From contig CAUJFU010000382.1 of NCBI GenBank assembly GCA_963169055.1, positions 1 through 39,180 of the forward strand: 39,180 bases of DNA. Direction: 5' to 3'. The notes below the pieces were generated by a model, which saw only the letters and a list, made by a program, of their open reading frames with translations, was not told the origin of the DNA and did no database searches. The translations under genes and the position numbers were made by a program. Position 1 is the stretch's first letter. Every line of letters starts with the position of its first letter. Shown here one piece after another: positions 9,068-18,877 of this stretch. This DNA comes from Myxococcota bacterium. GTDB taxonomy: Bacteria; Myxococcota_C; UBA6777.

Positions 9068-12000
9068 ATGGGTTTGCAGCGAGAGATATCACGTTGGTGG
9101 GAGATCCTCCAACGCCGAAAGCAGCGAAGGACATCGGCAGCGCCAAAAGAAGGGGAGCCTGTGGATGTGCGTTGGGGAGGTCTGCGCTGGTGGTTCTTGC
9201 CGATATTTGTGTTGTGTGTGGGGGGTTGGGCGGCGTGGGTGTTATGGAAGACCACGGAGATGGCCGATTCACCTTATGGGATGGTGATCTTGGATGCGCC
9301 CTTGCCCTCTGCATTGCGAACACAGCCTTGGTTTGGGCAAGATCGGCGTTATTTCATCCTTCAACCGCAGACCGATCCTGCGCAGGTGGTGTTGTCGAGG
9401 CCGGGGCAAGGGGTGCGAGCCTATCGTGGGCAAGAAGGCGTGCCGCTGTTTGGAGCGCAAACACCGCTAACAGAGCTTTTTCTTCCGCCTTGTGATGCGC
9501 CGCCCGAGGCGGATGCAACGTACTTTTACACAGGCGACGGGATGATCTTGTGGGCATGCCTCCAAGATCACGAACGCATCGCGTTGTATCGCGTGGGCTG
9601 GCGTTTTTCCGAAGCGGCATGGCGCAAAGGCCGCAGCCTCGGATACAGCGCAGACAATGCGATCGTGATGGGGGGGGCGATGCTGCCCTTGCACAGCGCG
9701 ACCTTGCGCCTTCAAGGAAATGAGATGCGCCTCCGCCCCGAAGGGACGTGCCTATCGCTTCCTCCACACACAGCGCCCTCCGAAGATACCCTCACTCCGC
9801 AAGATCCCCCCAAAGATGCCGAGGAAACCGCCACACAAGCCACCGTCGAAGGCGCAACGCAAGAGGCAAAGCCATGCGACAAAAGCGCCCGAACGATCGC
9901 GGCAGGGATGTTGTTTCGTTTGCATAGTCCGAGGTTTCCGCATCGTGCGGTGACGTTCCGATGGCAGCGCGCCTTGCAACCGAATGAAGGGATCGATCTG
10001 TGGCTTCATCCTGCGCTTGGTGAAGGAACAAGCATCCGTGTCCTTTCGATCGAAGGGCTACGATTGGCCCGTCAGCGGGGCTTTTTGGTGGGACGAGCAG
10101 ATCTATACTTTCGGGATATCTTGCCTGACGCGACGCGCACCCGCGACTTGGAAGAAGTCGTACATCGGATGGTTCTGTCAGGCGCATTGCATTATCTCGA
10201 AGGCGATGACTTGCGAAAACGCCTAGAACATCCGCCCTTTGCACCTGCACCCTTGGATACTTGGCTTGCGGGTGCGCTCCAAGATCAACAACGGCGGTTG
10301 TTTTCCCCGCTGCAAGAAGATCCCTTTCTCCGCAATCGCCTTGCGATGGTCAACCAAGCTCTTGCACGAGGGGATAAGACTCGCGCACGCGCCTTGTTTC
10401 GTCTCCAGCGCCGCAACGATACACAAAAAAGCGAACTGTTGGGCCTTGGCATCGGGAGCATCATGCTCCAATCTCCGCGCCGCAACCTGCTTTCTCCACG
10501 ACAACAACGGCGCTCCACACAGCCCGATCTTCGGCTGCAAACCACGCTCACCGCCCGCCGTACTCCACGCCCTTTTTTGATCGAAGTCCTCCCCGAACCC
10601 CTCACTTCGCCCCCGCGCATCTTGTACCTGCACAACGAACAAACCGAAGTGATCGCCTTGGATATCCTGCCCAAAGAAGCAAAAAAACGCCGTCTGTCCG
10701 AAGTGTTGGCGGTAGCAAATGGCCGCGCCCTGATCTGGCACAACGACCAATGGCTCCAAAGCCCCGACCCCTTCTTTGCCACCGCCGACGCCCTCCAAGA
10801 ACAACCCTCTACCCCTTCCACAACATCTGATCCATCGAAGCCTTCTACAACATCCGACCCATCGAAGCCTTCTACAACATCCGACCCATCGAAGCCTTCC
10901 GCCAACACTTCGACTCAACCTTCGGAAGGTTCGGAGCCTTCGAGGTTTTTGTATCGCGTCACGGGGCGTTGGTGGCAACGAGAACCCGGGCGTCAACGCA
11001 GCAGCACATGGTGGCCGCTACAGGCGATTGCGCGGCAACTGGCGGCCCCGAGCGAGGAGGAGGCATTGGCCCGCCTGATCCTCGAAGCCAACCGCGCCCA
11101 AGTGCAGACGCGCCCGCATTGTGGAAACCAGAGCGTACGCCAAGGCAAGCGTTGGGTGCATCGCCCGGGATGTTGGGAAAGTACGACGCTGTTTGCGCAA
11201 GATGCGATGTTGGTAATCCCTTGTGGAGCCTTGTTGCGGGAGGCATTGCGCAAGCAACGATGCCGCGCAGGGCAACCGACGGTGACCTTGGATCGCAGTG
11301 GACAACCGCTGTTGCCACCGATCACTTCGTACAACACGCCTTATCACGGCATCGTGATCTCGAAAACAACGGACGCATCGGGGATAGAGCGCTACTTTCT
11401 TGTGCCGCTCAAAGAAAGCCAGATCGTTCAGCGCAACCACTACGATCTTGCGGCGCAAAAGCGTTATCCGCTGCGGGATGGGGATCTTTTGTTGCTTGGC
11501 AAGCGGCAGATCCGCTTTTCTGCGCCACCGATCAGCGTTGCGTATTCGCGCTTTCAAGGCGATCGGATCGTTCCCGTGTATCCGCATGGGCCGTTGTACG
11601 GGCATGTGGTCGCAGGGAGCGTGGGTGGGCCGTACCGCAACCACCCCGCCGATCTGCGCACACAGATCCCTCCGCCCCCAACCGCATCAGCAAACGGCGC
11701 GCTTGTTCACGATGGGCCGCGCAAGATCGCACTCACCCTCGATCCTGATCTGCAACAGATCGCTTTTCGCGTGGGGCTACAGCATTTTTCTCGCCTTGAT
11801 TCCGCCGCCTTTCAACAGCGTTTTCGCCGCCGTTTTTTCCGCAATCCTGACAAGCCCCACGCAGGGGCGATCTTGTTGCTTGAACGCAAACAAGGGCAAG
11901 TCCTGACCGCCTTAACTTTTCCAGCCCTCGACCCCAATCCCCCCGCCCAAACCGAGGCACTCCAAGATCAAAGCGAACGGGCCATCCGCTATTTTTACGG

Positions 12001-13708
12001 CCAGATCCTTGATGCGCACGATCTGACGCGGCCCTTGCTTGCCTACCGACAAGGTGCGCTACCGCCCGATCCACCGTCCGCAGCGAGGCGCACCCAAAAG
12101 CCTCCCCTGATCCCTTCGCTGCTAGAGGCCCTTGCATGGGAGAGAGAAGAAGAGCAGCGTGGGATCCGCCCGATGGATCGGAGTGGTTGGTTGACAGAAC
12201 GTGCGATCTACGGATCTCTGACGCCGGGATCGACAGCCAAGATCGTGACGGCTTCGGCGTACGCTCGTTTTCTTCGTCAACAAGGACGCCCTGTTCGCTT
12301 TCCAAAGCACCAATGCGCGGGCGGGATGATGTTTCAATTGCAACGCCGCATCGGGGATAAGCAAACAGCATGGAGAGATTCACCGATCCACTTTCGCTGC
12401 CACAAGCGCGGCGGGCATGGGCATATCGATCTACAAACCGCGCTGGCGGTCTCTTGCAACGTCTACTTCGCCAAGCTTGCGTTGGCGATGGTTGGGATCC
12501 CTGAGAAGCAACTGGATCGGCCCGCTGCTTCGGTGCGTTGGCATGCAAGCCAAAACAGCGGAACGGGCCGTTATGAGGTCTTTCGCTTTCCTGCCGATAG
12601 CATCGCGCAACACGTTGATGATCCCAAGCACCACGCTCTTTGGGAAACCGCCGCAATGTTCGGCTTCTCGATGCGCTACACCTACCAACACGCTCCCAAA
12701 CAGATCAGCCATTACACCGATCTGCTCTACACCCCTCGCCACGGGCCTTGGAAACGCCCTCCCACCGATCTCAAACCCGCGCAGCAACAGCAGATCGCAC
12801 AACAGCTTTTGCACGAACGGATCGTCCAACAACATCCGCTCGGACACTTCGGCATCGGACGCAGCTTTGCCTTCGCTGCGGCCTATCCGGCTTGGCAACA
12901 ATGGAGCCGACAAGCCCGCGAACCCCGCTATCAAAAGAAAACTTCGCCGCAAGCCACCTTTGGCTCGTTTGCGGCTTCTTTGCGTGGGATGGCCTACGTC
13001 GGTTTCGGCCAGAACTTAACGATATCCCCGTTGGTGATCACCCAAAGTCTCGCTGCGGTCGCCAACGGCGGCTGGCTCCCTGCCCCCCAGATCTGGCTTG
13101 GCGATTGGCAACACAACACACCTCCCCCCCAACCTCAAGCCCGCAAACCCACCGACCCTGTTCGTGTGCTTTCCGCCCCCGATGCTGCGGTGCTACGCGA
13201 AGCCCTTGCTGCTGTGACGGCTCGTGGTACAGCCGCACAGCCGTTTGCCCGCCTCAATCGACGATGCCTCGCAGCTTATGGCCTCCGTATCATCGGCAAA
13301 ACCGGAACCGCCGAAGCCCTCAGCGCTCGCGCTCGCAAACATCTGCTTCAACAAGTCATCGCCACCCGCCACACCCACAAAGGCTCCCACGCTGCCTTCC
13401 TCAAAGACACAGGCTGCCACCAACGCTCCTCATGGCGCTACAACTACCCCGATGAAGCCGTCGCAGACTCTCTCTTCGTCGGTGCCTTCGTCCCCACCGA
13501 AGCCCCCGCCACCCAAGCCCTGCCCTCCCCCCTGCCTTTTCCGCTCCAAGATCTCACCTTTGCCTTTGTCGTTAAACACGGCTACCACCCCGAAGGCGCT
13601 CCCTGCCGCAAAACAGGCCAAGATATCGACCGCTCCGAAGCACGCTACCTCGCTTATGATACTGTGCTCGCCATCCTCCAAAGCCTCGGTCTTTGCTTGA
13701 CAATGTGA
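9068..13708 (+). CDS. very large penicillin-binding protein (transpeptidase) with long N-terminal extension
   Basis: The C-terminal third is a DD-transpeptidase of class B type, which cross-links peptidoglycan outside the inner membrane. All three motifs are present: STAK with Ser1055, SCN at Ser1129-Asn1131, and KTGTAEA starting at Lys1411. Just before it lie the PBP-type segments YPHGPLYGHVVAG and ALTLDPDLQQIA. One membrane segment (about 41-61) anchors the N-terminus. The protein has 1546 residues, against about 600-700 for FtsI or MrdA. The extra 900 residues contain no domain I can name with confidence. A stretch near 799-818 (PLRDGDLLLLGKRQIRFS) resembles the end of an FHA domain, and four Cys lie between about 690 and 760. 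A Ser/Thr/Pro linker with nine-residue repeats sits near 585-612. GTGGAGGGAAAGG precedes ATG 9068. FtsI or PBP2 identity cannot be decided. Confidence 0.85.
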   Translation: MGLQREISRWWEILQRRKQRRTSAAPKEGEPVDVRWGGLRWWFLPIFVLCVGGWAAWVLWKTTEMADSPYGMVILDAPLPSALRTQPWFGQDRRYFILQPQTDPAQVVLSRPGQGVRAYRGQEGVPLFGAQTPLTELFLPPCDAPPEADATYFYTGDGMILWACLQDHERIALYRVGWRFSEAAWRKGRSLGYSADNAIVMGGAMLPLHSATLRLQGNEMRLRPEGTCLSLPPHTAPSEDTLTPQDPPKDAEETATQATVEGATQEAKPCDKSARTIAAGMLFRLHSPRFPHRAVTFRWQRALQPNEGIDLWLHPALGEGTSIRVLSIEGLRLARQRGFLVGRADLYFRDILPDATRTRDLEEVVHRMVLSGALHYLEGDDLRKRLEHPPFAPAPLDTWLAGALQDQQRRLFSPLQEDPFLRNRLAMVNQALARGDKTRARALFRLQRRNDTQKSELLGLGIGSIMLQSPRRNLLSPRQQRRSTQPDLRLQTTLTARRTPRPFLIEVLPEPLTSPPRILYLHNEQTEVIALDILPKEAKKRRLSEVLAVANGRALIWHNDQWLQSPDPFFATADALQEQPSTPSTTSDPSKPSTTSDPSKPSTTSDPSKPSANTSTQPSEGSEPSRFLYRVTGRWWQREPGRQRSSTWWPLQAIARQLAAPSEEEALARLILEANRAQVQTRPHCGNQSVRQGKRWVHRPGCWESTTLFAQDAMLVIPCGALLREALRKQRCRAGQPTVTLDRSGQPLLPPITSYNTPYHGIVISKTTDASGIERYFLVPLKESQIVQRNHYDLAAQKRYPLRDGDLLLLGKRQIRFSAPPISVAYSRFQGDRIVPVYPHGPLYGHVVAGSVGGPYRNHPADLRTQIPPPPTASANGALVHDGPRKIALTLDPDLQQIAFRVGLQHFSRLDSAAFQQRFRRRFFRNPDKPHAGAILLLERKQGQVLTALTFPALDPNPPAQTEALQDQSERAIRYFYGQILDAHDLTRPLLAYRQGALPPDPPSAARRTQKPPLIPSLLEALAWEREEEQRGIRPMDRSGWLTERAIYGSLTPGSTAKIVTASAYARFLRQQGRPVRFPKHQCAGGMMFQLQRRIGDKQTAWRDSPIHFRCHKRGGHGHIDLQTALAVSCNVYFAKLALAMVGIPEKQLDRPAASVRWHASQNSGTGRYEVFRFPADSIAQHVDDPKHHALWETAAMFGFSMRYTYQHAPKQISHYTDLLYTPRHGPWKRPPTDLKPAQQQQIAQQLLHERIVQQHPLGHFGIGRSFAFAAAYPAWQQWSRQAREPRYQKKTSPQATFGSFAASLRGMAYVGFGQNLTISPLVITQSLAAVANGGWLPAPQIWLGDWQHNTPPPQPQARKPTDPVRVLSAPDAAVLREALAAVTARGTAAQPFARLNRRCLAAYGLRIIGKTGTAEALSARARKHLLQQVIATRHTHKGSHAAFLKDTGCHQRSSWRYNYPDEAVADSLFVGAFVPTEAPATQALPSPLPFPLQDLTFAFVVKHGYHPEGAPCRKTGQDIDRSEARYLAYDTVLAILQSLGLCLTM
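10820..10900 (+). repeat. 27-bp in-frame minisatellite in the PBP gene
   Basis: Three near-identical 27-bp units encode PSTTSDPSK repeats in the linker of the large PBP. The unit length is a multiple of three, so copy-number change would keep the frame. Confidence 0.85.
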
Positions 13709-13768
13709 TCTCCGACAGAATCAGCGATCTCCGAAAGAAGTGTACACAAAGGGTAGGTGCGATCCGCT

Positions 13769-13880
13769 GTAGACGCCCTGTGGTTGGGCATCCCCCTGTG
13801 GCTGTCGCTGGACTGGGCCGATCGGGATCGTTGGGAAGCATGGGGTAGACGCCCTGTGGTTGGGCATCCCCCTGTGGCTG
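13769..13880. repeat. pair of identical 36-bp repeats after the PBP gene
   Basis: An identical 36-bp sequence beginning GTAGACGCCCTGTGG and ending CCTGTGGCTG occurs at 13769-13804 and 13845-13880, 76 bases apart. Its core contains GGGCATCCCC, and the second copy is bracketed by GGGGTAG and CCCCTAC. This resembles a REP-type palindromic family placed between convergent genes (PBP on plus, WD40 lipoprotein on minus). It might act as an RNA-stabilising or termination element. No T-run follows. Confidence 0.7.
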
Positions 13881-13921
13881 CCCCTACGTTTTTCGATCGC
13901 ACAGAGATCGTATGAGCGATC

Positions 13922-16900
13922 CTAGCGGCACTCCCAATGGATCACGCGACCGTCGCCTCCACCGGAGTAGAGGGACTTTCCATCAGGACTCCACACTAGC
14001 GCGTTCACACCCTCGGTGTGCCCGCCTTGATTTTTTCCGAGGACTGTCGGTGGGTCGATCGAAGAGACTTTCCAGATGCGGATATCTTTGTCATCGCCGC
14101 CCGAAGCAAGGAGATGACCTTCGGGATGGAAGGCGAGACTGCGGATGATCGAGGTATGACTGACTCCTGCTCCAACAGGAAGGGTTCGCAGATAGGTGAA
14201 GTTGTTGCGTACGTCCCAGATCTTGATGGTGTGGGTTGTTAGATCAGTTCCAGCGGTCGCGAGCCAACTTCCGTCGCGACTCCACGCGACCGCATTCACC
14301 ACGCCATTGTGGGGCTTGCCGTTGCCATTTTCATTGAGGGAGATGGTCGGTAAGGCGAAATTTCCGATATCTCCGATGCGGATGGAGCCGTCATCACTAA
14401 CAGACGCAAAATTGTGCCCGTCGGGAGAAAAGGCCAATCCGTTGACGGCACTTTTGTGATCCTTCCATTCATGATCGCGACGCCAATCTTGGGTTGTAAA
14501 ATAATTCCACGCTTTGATCACCCCCGAAGTATCCGCCGACAAAAGATGAGGAAGCCCCAAATGCGGACTCCACGCAACGGAGGTGATCGGGGATACATGG
14601 GAGTTGATCGTTGAGGAACCTTGTTGCTTGCTAAATTGGGCGTTTTGAAGAGAGCCGACCTGAGAAGTGGTGGTCCCGTAGAGGAGCAAAAGTGAACCGT
14701 TATTTTTGGGGGACGGTTGAAGGCCGAGGTAGACAGAAAAGGCGGATAGGTCAGAACGAGAAGTGATCGAGGAGTTGACGGATGCGAGATCTTGAGGGGG
14801 ACCAGCGCGATGGAGTGCGCCGTTGGCAGTCCACCAGACGAGGAAATCTTGGTTGGCGGTCATACCTAAGCCTTTGACGGGGTTGGCGTTGGTGTAGAGG
14901 GCATTTTGGGATTTGAGAGCAAATTGATCGCAGTGGTTGGGGCAAGAAAAGTAGAGGTAAGAGGGGTTCCCTTGGCTGGCTGTGATCAATTCATCTTTGG
15001 TGGGATTCCATGCAAAGTGCCAAAACGCATAGGCATCGGAATAAAGGATCGAGACAACCTCGTAGTCCTTGGTTTCCCAGATTCTAAGGTTGACGGAAGG
15101 GAAGGCATCGATAGCCGCAAGGAGCCTACCATCGCGATTGTAGGCAAGTTGGGTGACCTTTGCGACGGCTTGGTGTCGTAAGATTTTGGGGGGATCGGTC
15201 AGTTTTCCAAGCGAGTAGATCTCGATCTGCGAAGAGTTCGGGGTTGTCGCTTCGCGGGCGATCGCGATCTCGTCTTTGGTGGGGTGAATCGCCAACGCAT
15301 GGATGGGTTTGGGGACGAGCGTGGACTGGCTTTGTTTGCCGTCGCTCATCCCCCACACACGAATACGACCGTCGACGCTTGTGGAGAGGAGCTGTCGGCT
15401 TGTGCGATCAAAAGCGAGACCGCTGATGCTTGTAGCTTTTGTTGCGACATCAAAAAGCACGAACCGTTCCACGCCCGTTTTCGCGTCCCACACGCGGATC
15501 TTGTATTCGTCAGAGGCACCACCCGCCGAAGCCAAGAGCTTCCCATCGGGCGACCACGCTAAGCGCTCGGTGCCTCCTTTGTGAGCGTAGCTTTGGTTAG
15601 TTTGCTTGAGAAAAAGCAGGGTCTGATAACTGCGCGTACTCAGCAACAAAATGCTTTCGTCTTGCATCGCAAGGGCGATCTCCTCCCCCACAGGATTCCA
15701 TGAAAGCAACGGAGTGGCTGAAATGCCCAAATTACTTAATATCGGGAAGGGGGTAGAGTTTCCGAGAAAAAAGAAGCGCAGTACACGCTTCGAATCGACC
15801 GAAGCAAACTGCAACCCATCCCAACGAAAGGCAAAACGAACGTCAACATTCGCGTCCATCGAACCAACAGAAAGAGCATCATGGCGTGTTGTTGGAATGC
15901 ACTTGCGGCACAGATCCGATCCGTCGGGTGCGTTATCGATTTTTCCGTCGCAATCGTTGTCACGGCCATCGCAGGTTCGTTCCGTGCCTTCGTACACAGC
16001 GCCGAAGCTTGGGGTTCCTGCACATCCCACAAACGTCCCACCCACGCAAGATTCGATGCTTCCTGCACAAACGCCTTGTTGTTGCGCACAAGGCCGAGTG
16101 ATCTGATCCACTTGGCCGTTGCAATCGTCATCCACACCGTTGCAGACCTCGGTTTGGGGCGTGACTTCGCCAAGGCAAGCACCCCAGACACCGTTGGTTG
16201 TGCAGGTCGCCTTGCCTACTTTACAGGGGCTGATGTTGCGGGTATTGGAAGGGCCGCTGTAGCAGTCTTTTTGTTCGCCGGGCTTGCAACAAGTTTGCCC
16301 ATCCGCGCAGGCGCACACGCTGCTTTTGCAGATCTCACCCACCGCGCAGGCGTTTCCACAAGCACCACAATGCTTGCCATCCGACACGATATCCACGCAC
16401 TTCCCCGCGCAATCGGTCTGGCCTTGGGCGCAACCACACCCGTTGTTGACCACACCATCGCAATCTTCGTCAAAGGGCGTGTTGCAATCTTCTTTTTGAG
16501 GTAGGACTTGGTTGAGGCAGGCGCTGTCCCATCGGTTGTTTTTGCAAAATTGGACGCCTGCTTTGCATCGACCGTTGGCCAAGGTGCCGACGGGTCCGGT
16601 ATAACAAGCGCGGGTGTCACCATCGGCACACAAACAGCCGTTGGACGTGTCGTCCACTTTGCCGTTGCAATCGTTGTCTTTTCCGTCGCAGACCTCGGTA
16701 GATGGCAGGCCTTGATCGCGGCAAGCCCCCCATCGATTTTGATCGGTACACGCTTGTACGCCTGCTCGGCACTCTCCCACGCCCGAGGATGCGGCATTTC
16801 CAGCAAAGCATGGTCGCTCTTTGCCTTTGTCTAGGCATTGACACGCCGCGATCCCCCCTTCGACGTTGTCGATTTGGCCGTCACAATCGTTGTCTGCGAG

Positions 16901-17248
16901 ATCACAGATCTCGGTGCTGGGGAGTTGTTCACCCAAGCAAGCGGACCACAGACCAAAGACTTCGCAGATCTGGATGCCTGCTTTGCAAGAGCCTTGGCAG
17001 GAGAAATCTCCCTTTGCGACCTCGCGTTTACAGCCTTTTTCTCCCTGATAACACGGGCGTTTTGTTCCGGGAGGGCATTGGCGCACGTTGCAAAAGCCGT
17101 CCATGCCACAATAGATGTTTGGGGCAGACCCTGCACAGTCCACGTCGGTTTCGCAGGCACGACGGATCTTTTCGATGCAGCCACTCCCCCCAAACCACGA
17201 AACCAACAGCACAAACAACAACAAACAACCCATCCATCGACGATACAT
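13922..17248 (-). CDS. giant lipoprotein: MopE metal-binding motifs plus WD40 propellers
   Basis: The 1108-residue product opens with a lipoprotein signal ending in GGSGC (Cys near residue 24), so it is probably lipid-anchored outside the cytoplasm. The first 440 residues or so are Cys-rich. They carry five MopE-type calcium- or copper-binding-like motifs (such as [13 protein letters not shown] and CDGRDNDCDGKID) and one Stig-like module (CGACGNAC). The remainder contains about a dozen WD40 repeats with SPDGKLLAS and IRVWD signatures, enough for two propellers. ATG 17248 is preferred over the longer frame because GAGGACGG precedes it and the signal peptide then starts the protein. It lies 99 bases after creC and probably belongs to the same operon. 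It shares the Cys-rich architecture of the 5022-8672 lipoprotein but uses a different propeller type. Its ligand is unknown. Confidence 0.85.
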   Translation of the reverse strand: MYRRWMGCLLLFVLLVSWFGGSGCIEKIRRACETDVDCAGSAPNIYCGMDGFCNVRQCPPGTKRPCYQGEKGCKREVAKGDFSCQGSCKAGIQICEVFGLWSACLGEQLPSTEICDLADNDCDGQIDNVEGGIAACQCLDKGKERPCFAGNAASSGVGECRAGVQACTDQNRWGACRDQGLPSTEVCDGKDNDCNGKVDDTSNGCLCADGDTRACYTGPVGTLANGRCKAGVQFCKNNRWDSACLNQVLPQKEDCNTPFDEDCDGVVNNGCGCAQGQTDCAGKCVDIVSDGKHCGACGNACAVGEICKSSVCACADGQTCCKPGEQKDCYSGPSNTRNISPCKVGKATCTTNGVWGACLGEVTPQTEVCNGVDDDCNGQVDQITRPCAQQQGVCAGSIESCVGGTFVGCAGTPSFGAVYEGTERTCDGRDNDCDGKIDNAPDGSDLCRKCIPTTRHDALSVGSMDANVDVRFAFRWDGLQFASVDSKRVLRFFFLGNSTPFPILSNLGISATPLLSWNPVGEEIALAMQDESILLLSTRSYQTLLFLKQTNQSYAHKGGTERLAWSPDGKLLASAGGASDEYKIRVWDAKTGVERFVLFDVATKATSISGLAFDRTSRQLLSTSVDGRIRVWGMSDGKQSQSTLVPKPIHALAIHPTKDEIAIAREATTPNSSQIEIYSLGKLTDPPKILRHQAVAKVTQLAYNRDGRLLAAIDAFPSVNLRIWETKDYEVVSILYSDAYAFWHFAWNPTKDELITASQGNPSYLYFSCPNHCDQFALKSQNALYTNANPVKGLGMTANQDFLVWWTANGALHRAGPPQDLASVNSSITSRSDLSAFSVYLGLQPSPKNNGSLLLLYGTTTSQVGSLQNAQFSKQQGSSTINSHVSPITSVAWSPHLGLPHLLSADTSGVIKAWNYFTTQDWRRDHEWKDHKSAVNGLAFSPDGHNFASVSDDGSIRIGDIGNFALPTISLNENGNGKPHNGVVNAVAWSRDGSWLATAGTDLTTHTIKIWDVRNNFTYLRTLPVGAGVSHTSIIRSLAFHPEGHLLASGGDDKDIRIWKVSSIDPPTVLGKNQGGHTEGVNALVWSPDGKSLYSGGGDGRVIHWECR

Positions 17249-17347
17249 GATCCGTCCTCGACCTTCTCGCAACAACAAGTCGCACGATATTTTTGACAAC
17301 CGCCACAAGATAGAAAAAGGCAAAGCGACCCGCAAGAGGGAGGGGGG

Positions 17348-18820
17348 TTATCGCGAGACGCGGGTGATGCGCAACCACAACGTCGCATGTGCGCCCCCTT
17401 CAGGGCGGTTGCTTAGCGCAAAATCCCCTCCATGCAAGAAGCTGACTTGTCGGACAAAAGGCAGTCCAAGGCCCGTACCTTTTTTGCCTGTGTCGGGATG
17501 TTCGAGGGAGTAAAAGCGATCCATCACGCGGGGCAACGCATACTCGGGGATGCCGGGGCCTGTGTCCGTCACATGGAAGGCGACTTGCCCATCAGGCGAG
17601 GGTTCGGCGGAGAGATGGATGGTGCCGTGGGCAGGTGTAAAGTGCAACGCATTTTGGACGAGGTTGGCGAGGGCTTGGGCGATCAAGAAACGGTCCCCAA
17701 AGATCGGGGTGGGCGCGTCTTTGTGGATCGTGCGCTCCAGCGTGATGCAACGCTTTTGAGCTTGCGGCAAGAAGCGTTCGGATATCTCCGCAAAAAGCCC
17801 TTCGAGGTCGATGGGTTCGTCTTTTTCGAGAGAGTCACGTTGTTCGAGAGCAACGAGATCCAAGAGGCGTTGGACGATATCGTGTAGGCGTCGCGTTTGA
17901 TCGCTGATGTTGTTGAGAAAGTGGCGGCGCATCTCTGCGGGCATTTCTTCGTCTTCGAGAAGTTCTGCGGCCCCTTGTATCGCGGAAATCGGTGACTTGA
18001 GTTCGTGCGTGAGTTGGGTGACGAAGCGTTCGAGGTCTTGGCGTTCGATCAGGGCATTTTTCATCTCGACGAAGGCTTGGGTCAATTCGCCGATCTCGTC
18101 ATGCCCAACAGGGGGAGGCTCGACGCGACGGCCTTTGGTGATATCGCGAGCGTATTGAGTGAGCCGAAAGATCGGAAACAACATCGCTTGGGTCAGCAGC
18201 CATGTAGACAAAAAGACGATCACCCCACCGATCAACACTCCCCGAAACACCTTGGTTTGCGCACGTCGCGCCCATCCCACCAACGAGCTTTTGGAACGGC
18301 ACACCGTCAAGGCCCCAAAGATCCGATCTTCGCGCATCAACGGAAAAGCCACAAACATCGCGTCCACCTGCCGCCCTTGTTCATCCACAAAATAGCTCGA
18401 CGAGCGCGCTCCGTACTGGCCACGCAACGCACGAAACACATCATTCCAACGGCTGTAGTCCTTTCCCACTTCCGAAGGCAGCGTCGAATCGTAGCGCACA
18501 ACGCCCTTGGTATCCGTCAAATAAACCCGTGTATCTAGCTGTTTCTTTTCCCATTCGTAGATCCGCGCACGCAACGCCCCTTGACGCAAACGCTCGATCA
18601 CTCCGGCAAGATCGCTGCCGTGGAAACCTTCGGGGCCTTTGCTCTTGGGGATATCGCGCTCCACGATCCGCGCCAAGGTATAAGCATGCTCCACCATCCC
18701 ATCTTCCATGATCCGCAAAAATTGTGGGCGGATATTCTCAAACAGCCAATCATAGGCCGCATAACCACCCCCCAAGCACAGCAACATCAACCCCAACAAC
18801 ACCTTGATCCGCAACCCCAT
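17348..18820 (-). CDS. creC: CreC-type sensor histidine kinase
   Basis: This is a membrane sensor kinase of 490 residues (E. coli CreC has 474). It has two membrane segments (about 5-24 and 194-214) enclosing a periplasmic sensor domain, then HAMP, the dimerisation helix with phospho-His272 in LTHELKSP, the N-box near 387-391, G1 DTGPGIPEYAL near 419 and G2 GTGLGLPF near 448. Family identity rests on stretches I recall from CreC: GKDYSRWNDV and RGQYGARS in the sensor domain, and RFYSLE in the ATP domain. ATG 18820 is chosen over GTG 18868 because GGGGAGA precedes it and the start then matches CreC. It lies 57 bases after creB. In gamma-proteobacteria CreC/BlrB responds to metabolic or cell-wall and beta-lactam signals; the signal here is unknown. 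Confidence 0.9.
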   Translation of the reverse strand: MGLRIKVLLGLMLLCLGGGYAAYDWLFENIRPQFLRIMEDGMVEHAYTLARIVERDIPKSKGPEGFHGSDLAGVIERLRQGALRARIYEWEKKQLDTRVYLTDTKGVVRYDSTLPSEVGKDYSRWNDVFRALRGQYGARSSSYFVDEQGRQVDAMFVAFPLMREDRIFGALTVCRSKSSLVGWARRAQTKVFRGVLIGGVIVFLSTWLLTQAMLFPIFRLTQYARDITKGRRVEPPPVGHDEIGELTQAFVEMKNALIERQDLERFVTQLTHELKSPISAIQGAAELLEDEEMPAEMRRHFLNNISDQTRRLHDIVQRLLDLVALEQRDSLEKDEPIDLEGLFAEISERFLPQAQKRCITLERTIHKDAPTPIFGDRFLIAQALANLVQNALHFTPAHGTIHLSAEPSPDGQVAFHVTDTGPGIPEYALPRVMDRFYSLEHPDTGKKGTGLGLPFVRQVSFLHGGDFALSNRPEGGAHATLWLRITRVSR

Positions 18821-18877
18821 CCACGATTCTCCCCGTCCATCCGCACTTTTCTTGATCTGGCGTGCCACACATCCAGA

